This document shows, piece by piece, positions 1 to 12,992 of a DNA stretch of 64,000 nucleotides. The notes under the pieces are model-generated. The model was given only the letters and a program-made list of their open reading frames with translations. It did no database searches and was not told the DNA's origin. The DNA is from Papilionanthe hookeriana x Papilionanthe teres (Eukaryota; Streptophyta; Magnoliopsida; Asparagales; Orchidaceae). The translations under genes were made by a program, and so were the position numbers. Position 1 is the stretch's first letter, and the number at the start of each line of letters is the position of its first letter. The stretch covers positions 105,604,022 to 105,668,021 of the forward strand of contig CM040428.1 of NCBI GenBank assembly GCA_022702705.1, written 5' to 3'.

Positions 1-2334
1 GGGGTTTTTCACGTAAGTTTATGTATCATTTTAAAAACATAAGGATCTATTGAGTATGGATTGTCGATCCCACAGGGAACGAGGTAATGAATACGTTAAG
101 AAAAGTTCTGGTCTAGTACTTTTAGGTTGTAGTTTTGAATTGCAGTTTAGTGAAAGTTCTAACAACTACTTGTCGGCATATTTTTAGGTTCTGTGTTGTA
201 TTTTGAAAAGGGGTCGCCTACAGAAGTTGTCGGTGAATTTTAGATTTTAATTGTAATTTAAATATACATATATATAATTTAGAAAGTAGCATTTGATTTT
301 GAAAGTAATTTTAAGTTTGAAAATTTTAAGATATGAAATCAAACTGATCTCACATCCCAAATAGTTTATATAAACGAGCACCGCACCACAAACCGTATAT
401 CTATCCCGGAGGATAGACACACTGCATGATGATGGGGCTCGGTTAAATAAACTAGAAGATTTGTGACATCACTTTGGTCTGCGAACCAATTTTATAAGCC
501 GACAAGTTCCCCTGCTTAATATAAATGAATTAAGCAGGTTTTATATTACCTGGATTTTTAAAGTTCCCTATAAGGGCAAGCCCCTATAGTTAATTACATC
601 TTAAATGACAGGAATCATTTAAGAAAACTCTCGATAATGATCAGTGGTTTTGCTCTCAAGAATTTCAATGTTTAAGGTTTTCAAAGGATTGGATTTTGGA
701 ATTTTCAATAGGGATTAGCTCAAATTTGGAACAGTTTATTTTAAGAGACCAAAAGGAGAGAAGTAGGAGAAGCTGAGGATCCAAGAAGAATCTTGGCAAC
801 TTCCCAAACTATCCTGCCAATTTTAATGTTTTGATCCTGCCAATTTTATTGTTTGGCTTCAATTTGGGAGTTTTTTTAATGTTTTGATCCTGCCAATTTT
901 AATTAATTAGGACTTATATTTGTATGACACAGTCATGCAATTATCCTCAAAGATGTGAGGGTTTATGTCGTACCAAATGACTACCTCGGAGTCCTAAGAC
1001 CGGTTAGGGCTTAATTTACATAACATGATTTTGCAAATGCCTAACGAAGGGTTGAGGATTTATGTTGCACTAGGCAAACTACCTCGAAATCCTACGGTTT
1101 GCTTGTTTAATTCTAGGAATGTTTAGATGTAGAGTTATTTTGCTGACGACGATGGCCGCGCTGCCCACCATGCTCCGAGCTCATTGTTGTTACAGAGGTT
1201 TAGTTTTAGAAGTCATAAATCAGGGGATGAGAGAAGTGTTTTGGTTTAGAGAAAATCTTAAAATCCAAGTTTATTTAATATTTTAATTAAAACAAATCTT
1301 AAAGTTTATTAAACAGAACCGATTAACATCCCACGGTTCCGTCATCCCGACACCGTTATTTTCATCGAATTCACTTAGTCCAGGTGAATTTGCTAAACTC
1401 AACTGAATGAGTTCCACACTTTCATTTAGACCGTGGTAAATCCCGTTAGCAACACGTGGGTTACATCATCCGAGGTATTCTCGATCATTCAATGAGTCGT
1501 TTTAATTTAGTTGTGATTGTAGTTTTGTTGTTCTGTTTGTGATTAAATTTTGAGTTGTTTTATATTTTGGAATGTTGTGGCAGTGAATTTTATCTTGCAA
1601 TGACTTTTAATTTAGTTTTGGTTTCAGTTTAAGGACTATCCTAAAGGTTTTGATTTTCATGCAATAGTCTTGTTTATCATGCAAGAAAAAGTAAAGTACG
1701 GTGCATGTAAGTAAATTGCAATAAAGTAAATTGCAATTAAATAAAAGCGTACCTGGAGGGTCTTCCCGTCATCCCAAGCTGCACTTAAAACACATGTTGA
1801 GGCATTTAAATATTTCAACAGATACCTAGGTAAAGCTAAGGGAAAGAGTCTTGGTTGTCTACCGAATTCATAATCCTATAGCTAGTCATCTCCTATGATG
1901 TCTAGGTTCTTGGTTTGGTTTAAGGATGATTTTCTTCATCAAAGAACAATTAAATTTAATTGTTCTTCTAAAACATCCCATCATTTTGAGGAAGCGCTTG
2001 GACGAGTCCTAAACATCTTTTCAATGCTTCTAGGATTATTTTGAGTCCAGGTAAATTTAGTTGCACATATGAATTAATCATCCAGGAGTTTAATTAGACT
2101 CTGTCTCTTGCTCAGTGAAATTAAATATTTGATTACCCGATGAATGAAGTGACATCTCACTTAATACTCTATTTAAGAGTTATAATAATTAAAGCCTTTA
2201 AGGGCAAGTTGGTTTATCAAATTAATTGAAAGTTCGAGTTAATGGTTTAAAGTGTTTTAATTTAACAATTTTAAGTTTGGAATAGTGTTCAAATTATTTT
2301 AGATTTAATTCTTAATGATTTCATTTAGGTTTGT

Positions 2335-2720
2335 TGTTAAATGATTTTGATTTAATTCAACTTAATTTTAATTTAATTTATTTTAATTTTAACTTAATTT
2401 GATTTGATTTTGATTTTAATTTAATTTTGTTTAATTTAATTTAATTTAAATTTTAATTTAATTTAATTTAATTTAACTTAATTTTAATCTTAATTTTAAT
2501 TTAATTTAATTTAATTTAATTTATATTTAGTTTAATTTTAACTTTAATTTAGTTTTTAATTTAATTTAGTTTAGTTTTAATTTAATTTTAATTTAATTTG
2601 ATTTAATTTTTTAATTTAGTTTAAATATAATTTTTATTTAATTTTAGTTTAATTTTAGTTTTAATTATTAATTTGGATTATCATTTTAATTTTTTAATTA
2701 AGAATTAAGTATTATTGAAG
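2335..2720. repeat. Degenerate TTTAA/AATTT low-complexity tract
   Basis: Nearly uninterrupted variants of TTTAA and TTTTAATTTAA, almost free of C and with little G. Seen directly. Typical of slippage-expanded AT-rich non-coding DNA. Confidence 0.85.
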
Positions 2721-4429
2721 TGATTTATTTAGGGATTTTTAAATTAAAGAATAAATATCCTCTTAATAATATCTCTACTTTAATAATTCCAATTTCCATT
2801 GCTCTTCCAAAATTTTAATTAATTAATTAATTAAAGTATATTTCAATTATTCTTGAAATGATTAGTTGGTTTCTACCCTTCAATCATTTAAGTTTCAATC
2901 ATCCAAAATCAATTTAAAACCAAATATTTTACCCTCCCCTTTTTTGATTATTCCTAAAATTTTGATTAAGGGTTGAAATTTTTAATTACCCTTTTGCCCT
3001 TCAAGCTTAATAATTTTAAAATTCACTAAACTAAGCTCAAGTGAACTTGAAATTTTTATTTGACCTCACTCACATGCCAATTAAGACATTAGAGGAGAAA
3101 ATGTGATTTTTCTGTATTTAATTTATTTATGTAATTATTTTTAATGGAAAATAGGGGATTTCAAGGAAAATTCAATAACAAGACCAAGGAAATTTTTATG
3201 TCCTTAAGAAAATTATGGGATGTTCCTAATGACCAGAGGACCATTTGGACCAAATTTGGTGATTTTTTGGATTATATTTTATTTATTAGAATTATTTTGA
3301 CTTTTGGAGTATTAATTAATTTAAAAATGAAATAAAGGTTGAAAATTGGATTTTATATTTTTCAAAAATCTCTCTGATATCAAGGAAGTCAGAGAACAAA
3401 ATTTTATATTTTTCTGATTTTTCTTTGATTTATTGGAATTATTTTAGTGGAAATGTTAAAGAAAATCATTTTTAATTCAAAAATTGTTTTAAGCCTTTAA
3501 AATTCAATATCTTACCCTAGAGAATTAGGAAAAATATTTGGTTTGTTCCTAGGTGATTAGAAGTTAAAATGTGATATTTTGGTGATTTTTAATATTTTTA
3601 TGATTTTTATTATTTTTTAATTATTAAAAATATTAAAATAAAGATAAAAATCAACTTTTTTAGAAAATTACAATTTTAATTTTCCTAAGTTCCTCTGATA
3701 TTAGAGAAGCTCTAAAACCATTTTTGTGAATTTTTGAAAAGTATTTTGTTAGTTATGAATTTTTAAAATTTAATTTTATCCATTTTGCTTAAGAGGCTTA
3801 ATCAACCCATTTGGTGAGGCTAATCAAATCCAATTGACTTCAAATTTTTATGTGATGTTCCTCTGATCCTAAAGATCAGTGGAGAATAGTTTTCAAGTCA
3901 ATTTAATGTGTGGCTAACCCTAATTAATTAAAATTCAATTTTGGGTATTTAGGCCAATTAGAGTTGCTCCATGTGAATTAACTCAAAACCTATTTTTCCT
4001 AGGTTCCTCTGGTCATAAGAAACATGACCAAATTTTTCTAGAATTTATATCTCAATATGCTAATTATTGGAATTAAAATACTCAAAACAGTAACATGCAA
4101 TTGAAAAATCAATAACTTCTCATAGGGATGGCGTCTGACCTTGGAAAATTCAGGGAATGTTCCCAAGTTCAGAGGCTTCAAAAGCCTTATGGTTTCATGC
4201 CATGATGAATTATCTACATGCATGGAGAATCAAAATAGTGCAGAGAGTAAATAATTAATTAAAAATATAATACTCAATGAAATGACTTGATTTCTTTTCC
4301 ACATTATTCTCCTCTGTTCACTGAGCAAGAGTGTATTTTTATTTTATTTTTGTAATTTTTCTACACAAAGTTATGCATTTTTAAAGTTCTGGGTATTTAA
4401 TAAATAAGAAAATTCCATATTTTCCTACT

Positions 4430-5520
4430 TATCCTACGCGGCGCCGCGTCAACCTCGGCGGCTCCGAAGGGGGTACGTGTCGCGCTGTGATTGGGCGCTG
4501 CCATCTGAATCAACCGTCTCGGGGCCCGCCATTTATGTAACATCCTCCGGTCCGATGCGATCCTGGCCGTCCCTCCGATACACGCGCGATCCAATGGTTA
4601 CTGGTCATCGTCTCCGTCTGGTGTGAACCCGTGACCGTCGACCTTCTAGCCCTAATATCTCCCTCATTTCTCAATGGATTTTTATGTTCTTATGCTCTAT
4701 GGATTCGTCTTGAAGAGACAAACACATCAATATGGTAAATAAGCATTGAAATCGATTCATATCAAATGGAGAATCTCCAGAAGCTCGGGAGGAAGAGAGA
4801 GCCCATACCTTTGCTCTAAGAAGTGAAGCTTCGATCTGAGAGTTGTGTCACGTTCGATTGGGTCCAAGCAAGCTCCGGATGAAGTCCCTTGGCACAGTGA
4901 ATTGCCTAGGTACAAAAGTGACCACGGCCGATCACGAAGCTTGGAGGCCGGAAGCAATGGCCGGCTCAGTGAGGGGGCTTTCGTTGGGGATCTTCTCCTC
5001 TTGGTCCGGTAAAGGTGTAGAGTCAATCAATTTGAGGATTGACTCAGCTGTGGTGAAGTGTCCTGGTTTTGGGCTTGGATTTCAACTCTGAAATTGAGCT
5101 CACAGAGAGGAAATGGCAGGGGGATTTTAGTGGGGATTAAGTTCTCTAGTTGTGGAGGAGAGTCTGGAATGATTTTGGCAGAGTTTCTGTATGGTTTGTT
5201 TCAGCACTTTCCTTGGCCGAGAGGAGGTGGTGTTTAAATAGGGCTGGCTGGAGGGCTTCCCAGGGAGGGTTGAAGGCTTGGATCGGTTGCTTAGATCGAG
5301 GAAGAACGGCCATGGCGGCCATTGGACACGGGGCGGCTCAGCAAGATGGAATTTCAATGTTTGGCTCCTTCCGAGGTCTCGGCCATGGTGTTTTCCGGCG
5401 AGCCGTGGTGGTCGGCCGGCCGAGCATGGGTCACCATCTTGACCGGGGAAGTCGGGGTTGGGGTTTGGTGAAGTGAATTGGCTTTGGACATGTGTAAGGG
5501 AGTTGGCTCTAAGTGGTATG
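4430..5520 (-). promoter_or_regulatory. GC-rich block with a TATA-like box on the minus strand
   Basis: An island of high GC inside AT-rich DNA. On the minus strand it reads CCTATTTAAACACC at about 5,229-5,242, a TATA-like box, followed by a pyrimidine-rich CACCACCTCCTC stretch where transcription could start. Several ORFs cross it on both strands, but none resembles a known protein and they look like by-products of the composition. Best guess: U3/R promoter of a minus-strand long LTR. It could also be a remnant of a host promoter. Confidence 0.25.
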
Positions 5521-7599
5521 GGGATAAGGCCATTTTAGGCTTGGTTTGGTCAACTCATCCAAATGGATTGGGTTCACTCTCCCATAACCTGATTTTAGGC
5601 TGAGGTAATCAGTTGGGTCACCCTCCCATGTGTGGTGGAGTCTGCATCAAGGATTAGGTGGCAAAACATGGTTTAGTGTGTGACATAGATATGGCTAAAA
5701 AGGCTTAATGAAGGATTAGGAAAGGGGGCCCTCCTTTTGCCATTAATAGCTTGGTCACATGTCAAACCCCTCATGGCTTCACATGGGGCTTAAGGATGGC
5801 TTCATGGCTCTTATATGGCTTGGGAAAAGTTGGCTTCGTTTCATGGAAATGGGTTTAAGGAATTTTTGTATTTTGGTGTAAAATTTGGATGGTTTTTCAT
5901 ATGGCTTTGTTTAGAAAGGTTTGATTGCTGATTTAGGACTTTGGAATGATTTTATTTAAGTGAGGATGAGATGAGATTGTAATGTGGGCTTTAGGATGGG
6001 CTTGGGCTTTTGAGTTTGGTTAGGAATGGGCTTTTGAATGTCTTTTGTAAGTGGGCTTTTAGATGAAAATTTTGCAAAGGGCCATGCCAAATAAATGTTG
6101 GGTTTAGTTTAAGGATGTGTCATGAGTGAGTTGGATCAAACTTGAGGTGGTTTGGAATTGAATTGGGTCTAAATTGAGTCTCTTTAGTGATAGGGTCAAA
6201 ATAGGTCAAAATGGACTAACTTGGGCTAAGGTTGGGCTAGTTTTGAAATTGATGTAAAATTAACATTAAGAAAAGTTTATGGGAGTGTTTCAAAGAGGTT
6301 TCAACTTTGGTTGGGCTTTGATTTTGGGATTTGGGCCTATTTGGGTTAGGTTTAGGTGTAGGCCCATTTAAGGGATTTTGGGTTTGGGTTGAATTTGAGT
6401 AGGGTTTGGGTCCAAATTTTGGGCAAATTATGTTAGTGTTTTGTTTGTGGGGATGTTAGGGAAGGTTTAGAAAAGATTTGGGGTTATTGGAGTTGAATTG
6501 GGTTGGTTTGGGCTAAGTTTGGGTTATGGGTCAAAATTGGGCTTTAAGCTTAAAAATGAAATTGGATTCAAATGTCAATCTAATTGGGCATGGATTTGGT
6601 CTAGATTAATATTGTGGATATTTAATTGAAGTTTAGAATTGAATTTGACCAAAATTGAGGTCAATTGGGGTGGTTTGGTTTGACATTGGGTTCACTTGGG
6701 TTTAAAATGGGTCAAATTGTGTTTTTGACAAAAGTGGGGTAAATTGAAAAAATTGGCCCATCGTGTAGTTGAACAAAATGAAATTGAGAATATTTGAGAT
6801 TTTCTGGAATTTTCTAGGAATTTTTGGAAGTTTTGGATTTTTGGGTCAAGAGGGGCATTTTGGTAATTTGGAGGGTATTGGGGGTATTTTTGGAAATTTT
6901 GGTATTTTTGGTTATGGATGATCAATTTGAGTGGTTGGGAAATTTTCAAGGTTGATTTTGGAAAATGTTTTGGTAATTTGGAAATTTTGGTGGTTTTGGG
7001 TAGTTCCAAGGGCTTTTAGTAGGTTTGGTGGGTCCAGGGCCCCGGGGGTCAAAAATTGGAATTTTGGAAAAATGAAAATTGAGCAAGTGTGAGTGAAATG
7101 GAATCATTTTGGTTGAGCCATGAAGCCATATTAAGCCCATAAGAGCCATGAGAGGGCTCATTTGAGGCATTCATTATGTTGTTCCTAACCCTCTTAACCA
7201 GGGGCTTAGGGGTTAAGGACCATCCATGTGAATTACCTAGATGAGTCAAGAGGTGAAGTTGGGTGAGAGTGTGGGTTTTAGGATTTGGAATGTGTGTGTG
7301 AGAGTGTAGTGTATGTGTAAGTCAGCCTTCACTAGACCAGGCCACCCAGGGTGATCCTAAGGCCAAAGAGTCCTTAGGTAACTCATTCTTTATACCTCCA
7401 CATTTGATCTCAACCCTCTAGGTGATTAGGGGTTTACAATCAAGCTTGTGGGGTTTGCAGGGATTTAAGAAGTGGTTAAGTTTCTAAAGGGGTAGGTTCC
7501 ATCTCTAGTCCTCTAAGATAGTCAAAGGAAAAGCCTAAGGCTAGATCCTAAGTACTAAAGAGAGAAGAGAAGACCTCATCAAAAATGAGGTCAACACTA

Positions 7600-8427
7600 C
7601 TCCTAAAACACTTTATTTAATTTTAATGTTAAAACCTACCTAACTTAACTGGATCGGTGATTATTAACATATGAAAGTAACCTCTCTCTTGTGATGATAT
7701 AAATGATTATGTAAGAATAGATACTTCAATTTGCCAACATGACTAGTGACAAAATAGGAACAATTCTCTACTTTACTCTATCCCGAGTGCTAAAAGTGGT
7801 TTTCTTAAACAAGTATTAATTTTCTAAACCCCAATATTAACCCATCAAAGCCTACTTCCCTATCTATTTGCATCACCCTATGAACTACTTTTCCGTCACC
7901 CACTAGTTCAATGTGAATACTCTAATCGTTCCTCCACTGACCTTCCAAGCCATAATGGATCACAACAAACTTTAATAGTTCATGTGAGCAGAATAAAAAG
8001 AAAAATAGGTTTTGAAGAATATTCATCACATTAATATGTAAGGATCAAATATATAAGCAGCCTAACATCCTACACATTCAACTTATTCATCACAAGGGAA
8101 AGATAAGAAAGATATACTAATAATGCATGAATAAAACACCACAATTCATCTTCTTATAAAAAAGCAAATCTACTTGAATTCTGTTTAAAAATAGTACAAG
8201 ATAATAGAGAACACCACAGTTAGCTTGTTTTCCTAAGAAAAGAGATGAACATTCCTCCCCAAATGGTTTCCAAGTGCACCCTACAATGGTGAGTATATCC
8301 CCTTGTAGATTCCACTCTGATTCGTCTCCAATCACTCCAAAAAGGTGGAGAATACAAAATCCTAAAATTATAGTAAGAGACCTCTGCCTTCTTGGAATTC
8401 TCAAGGCTTCATAATCACTTAGAAGAT
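7600..8427 (-). mobile_element. Divergent Athila-type LTR fragment, interrupted by element A
   Basis: Weakly similar to the LTR of element A: a CAAAATAGGAACAATTCTC block matches the conserved CCAAATAGG(T/A)GCAATT block of the LTRs, and CCCATCAAAGCCTACTTCCC...CCCTATGAACTA matches the corresponding LTR segment near 9,110-9,155. It probably continues on the other side of element A at 22,026-22,084. No termini were identified. It is older or more diverged than the LTRs of A and B. Confidence 0.5.
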
Positions 8428-10107
8428 TGACTAGACCACTCGGTGTCAGTACACTGCCTCTAACGTAAATATTCAAAGGATAGTTTCAATTTTGTTTCAC
8501 AATAAAATCAACCTAATAATTAGGCAGTAACTCATATACACTAGTATACATATCGTTCAAGTAAAACAGGGCTCTAGTTGAGTCGTGGATATCAATCCCA
8601 CGAGAAAGGTAGGATCTTTATCAAAATATAGCAAAGATTTAAAATCCATTACTCAATTCACAATGCAAGTTTAAGTACTATTAAAGTTACTACTGCAATG
8701 AAAACTAAGGCTAACTAAACTAAAATTACTTTCTAAATTTCTAAACAGGATTAACTAACACACACTAAGTTTTGTATTAAAAGGTTCTAACATGGAAAAG
8801 TATCTTTCCTCTTGCAATGATTATATGATGAGTGATTGATATAGATTCATAATAAATTTGTATTGTGCCAAATAGGTGCAATTATATTCTTTACCCTCGT
8901 CAGAGTACCCCCTCTTCCAAGTATGAAAAGGAAATTGGCAAATCTTAGTCTTAGTCACTAAATCAAAGGTTAGGCTGGGAGGATACCGGCTCTCACATCA
9001 GAGCTCCCACTTCCCTTCACTTTAATGCTAACCTACACTTCAGTTACCAAACTTTAGGACCAAATTAGAGATTTCAGCCTGTCACTCTAAAAAGTCCAAT
9101 TCAATGTCCATCAAACCATATTTCCCTATTTATTTACAATCAATTCCCATGAACTACACAACTCATTCATAAACATTGAATGGATTCTCCACTATTGTTG
9201 TAGAACACCTAGCCCTTTCGGATTGAATGTTTTACAACAAAATTTAACAATTCAATTTTCCAGATCAAAAAGTAAATGAAGTTTAAAGTGAAAAATTATC
9301 ACAATTTCTTAACATTTTCATGGCACATCAAATCTACGTCAACACTTAACTACATCACATTGTAAGAAGAAAGACAAAGAAATCTACTCAGAATTCATGA
9401 GGAAGATACAAAAAAACATGGATTATATATATAAAAGCAAAGTCATACAAACCAAAAAAGTAAATACAACTTATCTCAATTTCTTCCCTAAGAAAATCTC
9501 TTAAAGTTCCTTTGATTCCTTTACTCTCTTCTCTAGATAACTTAATTCTCCTTTTAGAATAGTAAGGAAGAAGCAAACTCTCACTTTTCTCCTTCTCCAA
9601 AACTCCTTACAGAAGAATCCCTCACAAAATTACACTTAACACACACTATTTACAAAACCCAAACACACTCTCTTCACTCCTTTTTCTTCAACATAAACAA
9701 CACCCACAACATACTCGACTCACACGACTTTTTTGGGCTTTCATAACTATCTATAATAGTCTAGAAATGAATTCCACATAATTTTCTTCAAGAATCCCTT
9801 TAAAATGCATCCAAATACACAAAATTTTGATTTCCACCAGTGGCGCTGGATAGGGCGTCGGCGGTGTTGGGCTGCTTCTTAATTCTAAACTTCTTGGAAT
9901 TGGGTGCCAGCGGCGCCATAACACTATTTTTTGCATTTTGCTTCTTTTTGCTCCAAATATGTTCCTTTTTCACTTTATTTTGCTCCAATCACATAAAATC
10001 TTCATACCTACAGCATAACATGAAGAATACCTTCCTTTAAAGTGCAATATCACAAAAAATGAGTACAAATTAAAAAAACAAAAATCTAACATATTTTTTG
10101 TGCATCA
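8428..10107 (-). repeat. 3' LTR of element A
   Basis: Matches 20,357-22,025 throughout. On the plus strand it runs from TGACTAGACC to TGCATCA. It carries the family GC-rich motif block at 9,848-9,917 and the conserved CCTATTTGGCACAATAC block (minus strand) at 8,862-8,880. Confidence 0.93.
9848..9917 (-). promoter_or_regulatory. Family A GC-rich motif pair in the 3' LTR
   Basis: Plus-strand GGATAGGGCGTCGGCGGTG at 9,848-9,866 and GGGTGCCAGCGGCGCC at 9,902-9,917, 54 bp apart start to start. The same pair, with nearly the same spacing, occurs in the 5' LTR and upstream of ORF-X2; the first half is also upstream of ORF-X1. A regulatory role is inferred from these positions. Confidence 0.6.
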
Positions 10108-11396
10108 AAATTCTCCAAGCTTAACTATTAATTATCCTCAAGTAATCCTTTTACTACATAAAATTATAACTCAAAGTAGTGAACTTTTCACTTATAAAAT
10201 ACTATGATTTTTTATTCAAATGTATATAATAGTAAGATTCATTGAAAAAATTTTAGTAACTCGGGTTAAAACTACAGGTATAAGAACATTCAGTAGTGAA
10301 GTCTAAGATTCTTGTTTGCTATTTATTTCAAGATGAACTATAGTTTGTCGCATTAAGGTTGCCTTGAAATACTATATGAAAAATTAGTTCATGCAAACTC
10401 TATTAGAAAGTAGGCTGATACTTTAAATATAAATTCAGAAATATAACAAATTTCTTCTTTTAGGTTGATTCAAGTAAAGCCAATTTTTTATTAGGCATCA
10501 CCTTAAGCTTCTCTTCACATATGTTTTCTTTCTTTTTCTTTCTTTTTTTCTTTCTTTTTCATTTCTTTTTCTCTTTTCTCTTTTCTTTCTTGTGAGGATT
10601 ACTATATCTGGATAGCCTTTAATAGTTTTGAACTTCACTCTCCTCTTTCTAAAGTTAAAACTTGAAACACCTCCTTACTTTATAAATAAATATAAGCTTT
10701 ATAATTCATCGTAAAGTCATAATCTTTTTTTCACACATAGTTCTTTAAGTCTCTTAACATTTCAAAAATTCAATTTTCATTACATTAAGTAGTCAACTAT
10801 AGTATAACCCTCTCATACTAAATATCTTAACCTTATAAAATTAACCTTTATTACTAAAAACTTTCATTAAAATCTACCTTAATATTTAAATGAAATAAAA
10901 ATTTGTTATCTAGAGTTATATTCAACTACTAAAAGTCATGCTAACAATTTTTGAAATTATATTCACTAAGAACAAATAAAAGTTAATATTTTACCCTCCC
11001 CCAAACTTAAGTTTTTCATTACATATAAATTTGCAAAGGAAGTGACTAAAAGAAAACTAATATTTTTGTGCTGGGATTTTGAAATCCTCTGATGCTATGT
11101 TAGTATTAATCAAAAATTAAGCTAGCAAGCATGAAACAGTTAGAAACAGTGATATGTATAACATCTAAAATTTTGCAAGTGTGAAGCAATATTAAACACT
11201 TAAACATTAAACATCCAGCATAACATCACAATCTCAATCTAAATCACTAAACAAACTAACAAAGAGTTCATTACATTTTCTTTTTTTTTATTTTCATTTT
11301 AACATAAATACATCAGCAAAATACGTAAATCACAGAAAACAAATAACAAAAACAACAAAGTACTACAACACACAAATAAAATTAGAAATAAAAAAA
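10108..11396 (-). other. Element A 3' untranslated region between ORF-X2 and the 3' LTR
   Basis: About 1.3 kb with no coding sequence. It holds a purine tract at 10,993-11,016 (minus strand AACTTAAGTTTGGGGGAGGG) that is conserved in element B, and a pyrimidine-rich tract (plus strand) at 10,524-10,590. The bases next to the LTR read AGCTTGGAGAATTT on the minus strand and are the likely plus-strand primer site. The whole block matches 23,760-25,076 in element B. Confidence 0.7.
10507..10605. repeat. Pyrimidine tract with inverted-repeat edges
   Basis: Plus-strand run of T and C (TTTCTTTC units), bordered on the left by CTTCACATATG and on the right by CTTGTGAGGATTAC. The equivalent tract in element B, around 24,160-24,265, has the same edges, there reading CCTCACA and TGTGAGG, which can pair. 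Its function is unknown. Confidence 0.7.
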
Positions 11397-12518
11397 CTAC
11401 CGATCATCATCACCAGCTTCCTCGTCTTCTTCTGCATGATCAGGTCGGTAAGGAACATAACTGGGGCAGGTAGGAAATATCACTCCAGAGTCTCCCCTCA
11501 TGAATCTGACCTGACGATCATAATAAGCGATATCATACTCAACTCTCCTCCTCATGTAATCATCATTAGCATCACTTCTAGCCCCAAAGTCATCCATCCT
11601 GCTATGGAGTCTATCTATACTGGCACTCTAAATCCTCAACTACTCCATAACATCAAATAATGTTGATGGCTTAGAAGTAGATGGAATATCCTGGCTGGTA
11701 GTAGGAGTATCAGTACTCCTAATTTCTCCCCTCCCAAACAAATGAGACTCATAAGTATGAATAATAGTCTTGGTGATAAGCCTTAGTGGATGGACTAACT
11801 CCTCAGAACTATCAAACTCAACTCCAGAATGTACACATAATGCATGAATCAGGGCAGGATATCCCATTCCACCAGTAGTTCCTCCTCTAGCAATAATCTG
11901 GATATTGTTGAAGATAATCAATCCAATATTAATCTTCTTTATAGTCTGAATACAATAATTGAGAATTGTTATATCTTTAGTGACTTCACTATGATGATAA
12001 GAAGGTAGTAATCTTATCAAGAAGAAATATTGTTATGCTTTAGAAGCTACATTTAACTTGGAAGCAGGGAAATTAAACATATGATTTTGCTTTGCTTTTC
12101 ATTCCTCTCTTCCATCAGTAAGAAAAGAAATCACTTCTTTCATATTAGCCTCTCTCATCAAGGTTTTTGTATTCACAGAATCTCACTCCCTTTAACTAAT
12201 AAAAAGCATTAATACGTTGAGGGGTGAATTCTACCATTTTTCCTCGAATAAGCACATACTCTGTTTTGGTCCAAGGAAGATTTGCATAGAATTCTCTAAC
12301 AGTACCTATAATAGCATTAGCAGTAAAATAACAAAAGGTTTCCCAATTTTGATAATAAATCAACTTATCTACACATCTACCCTCATTTTTGAAAGCCCGG
12401 TCTTGAATACACTTTTTTTATATGAGAACGAATTGAAATGATATTGTTCTTTCACATTTACAAATCTTTTATCATCAAAATCTAACTTTCTCTTGCCTTT
12501 ACTTGTTTAAGGAGCCAT
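11397..12518 (-). pseudogene. Element A ORF-X2: env-position protein with PF20167-like core
   Basis: The start is the ATG at 12,518-12,516, just after a conserved splice-acceptor-like AG. An in-frame stop follows two codons later. The N-terminus is basic (KGKRKLDFDDKRFVN), matching element B (KGKRKVDFVERKFVN) and, more loosely, C. The middle carries the PF20167-like stretch (LLPSYHHSEVTKD...NYCIQTIKKINIGLII...GGMGYPALIHALC). The C-terminus has RFMRGDSGVIFPTCPSYVPY, then an acidic tail EEDEEAGDDDR and a stop. Broken by stops. The biochemical role of the family is unknown: it sits in the env position but shows no signal peptide or membrane anchor. Confidence 0.7.
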
Positions 12519-12528
12519 GTGAGATTTT

Positions 12529-12727
12529 CTAAAAATTTGCAAGAAAAACCAATAAATTTCATAATGATAATGTAGGAGACACCTAAAGCAAATATAAGTA
12601 TATAAGAGTTTAAATCACTATGGAAAATCTCAAAACTTCATCAAAAATTTCAAATCTCGAATCTAAGAAATGTGAGAAATTTCCATGGTGACAATAAAAA
12701 ATTTTTAGTTTAGGGTGAAGCTCTTAC
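12529..12727 (-). other. Putative intron in the ORF-X2 leader of element A
   Basis: Minus-strand donor GGTAAGAGCTTCA (GT at 12,727-12,726) and acceptor GCAAATTTTTAG (ends at 12,529), 10 bases before the X2 ATG. A donor of the same form occurs at the matching position in B, C and D, and the acceptor form is closely repeated in C. Splicing is inferred. Confidence 0.5.
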
Positions 12728-12921
12728 CAAAAGAAGACAAGATCCAAACTATTTAAGCCCTAAACTTGCTTTAAATCTACGATCTATCAAGCACAAGATC
12801 TAAGAAATGCGTTGGCTGGAGGTAGAAGATGATAAAAATGGTACAAATGGCGGGTCCCAGGGCAAAATCGCAAAATAAAGAAGATTTTGGACCTTTCCTG
12901 TATTCAGGAACTAGCTGCATT

Positions 12922-12992
12922 GGATAGGGCACCGGCGGTGCCCTATTTAAACTAAATTACCAAACTCTATGTGTTTGGGTGCCGGCGATGCC
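12922..12992 (-). promoter_or_regulatory. Family A GC-rich motif pair upstream of ORF-X2
   Basis: Plus-strand GGATAGGGCACCGGCGGTG at 12,922-12,940 and GGGTGCCGGCGATGCC at 12,977-12,992, 55 bp apart, nearly the same as in the LTRs (54 bp). On the minus strand, GGCACCGCCGGTGCC is an inverted repeat around one base. It lies about 200 bp upstream of the X2 leader intron donor. Confidence 0.6.

Larger units (their letters stand above)
1..7560. other. Non-coding region, probable long LTR/UTR of a Tat/Ogre-type retroelement
   Basis: No convincing coding region. Short ORFs here lack any recognisable domain. A block around 545-690 (reading about ...CCTATAGTTAATTACATCTT..., then an AAAACTYCTGATWATG-like stretch) recurs at about 39,380-39,490, next to a Tat/Ogre-type pol fragment, so both probably belong to the same kind of element. 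The first 100 bases contain a TCGATCCCAC-type block also seen in the Athila-like LTRs, so part of the left edge may be LTR-derived. Composition changes sharply: AT-rich to 4.4 kb, GC-rich at 4.43-5.5 kb, then GT-skewed to about 7.1 kb. No LTR termini or target duplication could be fixed. The Tat/Ogre assignment is inference. Confidence 0.35.

Noticed and set aside
3144..3335. 63-codon plus-strand ORF
   Set aside because: No similarity to a known family, AT-rich surroundings, nothing supporting expression.
4397..5476. Overlapping ORFs on both strands in the GC-rich block, as a possible host gene
   Set aside because: No recognisable domain, both strands open, low-complexity Pro/Ser/Arg composition, and context of LTR-like non-coding DNA.
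6340..6420. Interstitial telomere repeat (TTTAGGG-like units such as GGGTTAGGTTTAGG)
   Set aside because: Only isolated, irregular matches inside a GT-rich stretch; no run of perfect TTTAGGG.
6692..7249. Minus-strand ORFs rich in Pro, Lys and Asn
   Set aside because: They are translations of the GT-skewed repeat-like stretch (codons CCA, AAA, AAC), with no conserved motif.
8117..8476. 119-codon minus-strand ORF at the left border of element A
   Set aside because: Runs across the LTR boundary and lies in LTR-like DNA; no domain recognised.
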